Assembly (NCBI GenBank): GCA_964352775.1
Contig: CAYGTK010000103.1
Coordinates: forward strand, 1 to 14,592
Reading direction: 5' to 3'
DNA from: CAYGTK01 sp964352775
Lineage (GTDB): Bacteria; Bacteroidota; Bacteroidia; Chitinophagales; CAIOSU01
DNA: 14,592 bases
Under the pieces are notes generated by a model. The model saw only the letters and a program-made list of their open reading frames with translations, was not told the origin of the DNA and did no database searches. The position numbers and the translations under genes were made by a program. Numbering within the stretch: position 1 is the first letter of the stretch; every line of letters begins with the position of its first letter. Shown piece after piece: positions 12,769 through 14,592 of the stretch.

Positions 12769-14592
12769 TTTCTACCTCCTCGTCTATTTTCGGCTCAGGT
12801 ACTTCTTCAATTTCCACTTCTCCCTCTTCTTCAAAGGTGCCTGTGGTATCTTCTTGAAGCAATTTGCTGGCGTTATCTTCTATAGCTTGTAATTCGTCTA
12901 ATCGAGTTTGCGCTTCCGTTTTCAGTTCTTCTATACTGGTATTGTTTATCACACTTTGCAGCGTTGCTTTCGCTTGAAACAGGTTGTCTTGCTGCACATA
13001 AGTTTCAGCCACTATCATAAAGCCTTTTACCGTCCAGTACTCATAACTGAAGTTGTCGCGTACTTTGATGGCCTCAGCAGTAGCTTTCTCAAAGTCACCC
13101 TCATCAAACGCTAGCTTGGCTAGTAGATATTGTGATTCGGCAGCTAATTTATTGGTAGTAGCTGCTATCACTGCCTCTAAATGTGGACGAGCAGCTGCTG
13201 CATTGTTACCTGCTACGGCATTCTTCGCTAAGTAATAGTGGGCCTCTGTTTGGTGCGATGGGTCAGCCTCGGTTGTAGCTAGTATAGCCTCGGCATATTG
13301 GGCTACATTGCTCAGTTCGCCCATTTGGTAATGCGTACGCATCATGCCCAACTTGGCGGCATATAAGTTCTCTTTAAAAGAAGCTGCATTTATTAATAGA
13401 CCGAAATAGGTATTCGCTTTCTCAAAGTCTTTCAACTCATTGTATGTAATACTCGATCCACGAACTAAAGCCCGCTCATAGAAATCGTTACTACCCGCTT
13501 GTATCACATACTCGTAGTCAGCAAGTGACGGAACTGTTTTACCAGAAGCATATAGACTCTCGCCGCGATAGAAGTGAGCGCTAAGGGTAAATTGCCCGTT
13601 AGGGTAGTCGTTCAAGTAATCAGTAGCACGGGTAACGGCCAAGTCGTAGTTACCACTATTGAACTGTGCCTCCGCCGCTTGAAATACGATGCTTTCTTCT
13701 TCGCTGGTCTCTGCTTTTCTACCAGCCCTTTTCAATGCATCCAAATAGATCTTCGGTTGTCCCTTGCTTATGGAGATGGCTTTAATACCTTCTAGCGCTT
13801 CCGTAGCATCATTGCTTCGTGGGTAACGCTTAATAACGGTGTTGTAGCTCTCTAATGCTTTCAGTTCCTTCTCTTGTATCTGATAGATCAACCCCAAGCG
13901 TAAGTAGGCCTTAGTATAGAATGGACTATTGTTAAAGCTGCTGATCAACTTGTTGAAGGTGTTTATAGCTTCAAGCGTTTGTCCATTATTGAAATAGCTA
14001 TCGCCTATCTCGTACCAAGCATCATCTTCGTAAATGGAGCCTTTGTAAGAGCTGGTAATACGCTGCATTTTGGTGATCTTCTTAGCATCATCGCCTTGCA
14101 AGCCAGCTATAATACCTGATTGGTACAAAGCATAATCAGAACCAGGCATGCGTCCATCTATCACCTGCTCGTAAGCTGTAATGGCATCGGGGTAATTCTT
14201 TATTAAGAAAGAGCAATCACCAGAGCGCAAGAGCGCATCAGGCAACACCTTTTGTTTGATATCAGCCGAGCCTATGGATTTCCCTTTGCTTATCGCATCG
14301 CCAAACTGCACGTAGGCCTTTTGGTATTGCTTCTGTTTCAAGTAGGCATAGCCATTGCCATAAGCAGCATTGGTTAAGTACCAGTTCTTCTTTTCAATGT
14401 TAGAAGCAGGAGCTAGCGTTAAGAATCGGCTGTACTGCCAAGTAGAAGGTTTGTAATTGCCCTTGCGGTAATGTGCTTCACCTTTCCAATAATAAGAGAG
14501 TGTTACCAATTCATCATTGAAAGGGTTCTTTAACGATAGGTCGAACAAGCGATTGGCTTCGTCATAATCCTCATCGTTGAATACCTCTACGG
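12761..14592 (-). CDS. Tetratricopeptide-repeat protein, partial (5' end off the right edge)
   Basis: The frame is open to the window edge and 609 residues are visible. It consists of many TPR helices, for example DAITAYEQVIDGRMPGSDYA, TLEAINTFNKLISSFNN and KALESYNTVIKRYPRSNDA, spaced as in CpoB/YbgF-like and BamD-like periplasmic TPR proteins. The end is a strongly acidic tail (about the last 25 residues, mostly Glu with Pro and Ile). An apparent start at 14548 is a TTG inside a repeat (codons upstream still encode TPR-like sequence, VEVFNDEDYDEANRLFD), so the true start and any signal peptide are beyond the window. The gene overlaps the beta-barrel gene by 8 bp. It is probably a scaffold for an envelope complex with the barrel and SPOR proteins; the partners are inferred from gene order. 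Confidence 0.88.
   Translation of the reverse strand, partial: VEVFNDEDYDEANRLFDLSLKNPFNDELVTLSYYWKGEAHYRKGNYKPSTWQYSRFLTLAPASNIEKKNWYLTNAAYGNGYAYLKQKQYQKAYVQFGDAISKGKSIGSADIKQKVLPDALLRSGDCSFLIKNYPDAITAYEQVIDGRMPGSDYALYQSGIIAGLQGDDAKKITKMQRITSSYKGSIYEDDAWYEIGDSYFNNGQTLEAINTFNKLISSFNNSPFYTKAYLRLGLIYQIQEKELKALESYNTVIKRYPRSNDATEALEGIKAISISKGQPKIYLDALKRAGRKAETSEEESIVFQAAEAQFNSGNYDLAVTRATDYLNDYPNGQFTLSAHFYRGESLYASGKTVPSLADYEYVIQAGSNDFYERALVRGSSITYNELKDFEKANTYFGLLINAASFKENLYAAKLGMMRTHYQMGELSNVAQYAEAILATTEADPSHQTEAHYYLAKNAVAGNNAAAARPHLEAVIAATTNKLAAESQYLLAKLAFDEGDFEKATAEAIKVRDNFSYEYWTVKGFMIVAETYVQQDNLFQAKATLQSVINNTSIEELKTEAQTRLDELQAIEDNASKLLQEDTTGTFEEEGEVEIEEVPEPKIDEEVEND

Noticed and set aside
14546..14548. 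Start of the TPR gene at 14548
   Set aside because: The codon is TTG within a TPR helix and the frame continues open to the window edge with TPR-like sequence, so the gene is partial.

Overview
The window looks like ordinary chromosome of a member of the Bacteroidota. Four things point there: a short primary sigma factor (287 residues, no region 1.1) of the Bacteroidota type; several promoter candidates of the TTG / TAnnTTTG form (-33/-7) used in this phylum; mostly absent Shine-Dalgarno sequences; and families typical of the phylum (DUF3127 OB-fold protein, START-like acidic protein, HU-CCDC81/SPOR membrane protein, TPR plus outer-membrane barrel pair). I cannot place it below phylum. I see no insertion sequence, phage gene, CRISPR array, tRNA or rRNA.

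Left part (1-2478, all minus): the primary sigma gene rpoD ends in a clear intrinsic terminator. Immediately behind it a new promoter starts a small unit: a DUF3127 OB-fold protein with an SSB-like tail, a DinB-fold protein (TTG start, 2 bp gap) and an NRDE/TANGO2 protein (13 bp overlap, running off the left edge). Divergent from rpoD (2709-3825, plus) are a START-like protein and an unrecognised membrane protein.

Middle (3898-7912, minus): oxyR, with both redox cysteines, is followed after 53 bp by a TetA-like MFS exporter, probably one unit. Upstream lies a B12-binding radical SAM protein of the HpnP-like DUF4070 group. The gap between oxyR and the radical SAM gene holds the most interesting signal of the window: a consensus Bacteroidota promoter on the plus strand followed about 30 bp later by a strong intrinsic terminator, with no gene between or beyond. 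This predicts a small RNA of about 55 nt divergent from oxyR, the position OxyS has in E. coli, with a LysR-type T-N11-A palindrome between the two start sites.

Right part (8051-14592, minus): a monocistronic small protein with a PD-(D/E)XK-like pattern; a lone imidazolonepropionase gene (hutI) without other hut genes here; a structured intergenic region that looks like a dispersed repeat; and a tightly packed envelope cluster (TPR protein, outer-membrane beta barrel, HU-CCDC81/SPOR membrane protein) whose beginning lies beyond the right edge. The three overlap or nearly touch and are probably one operon spanning the envelope.
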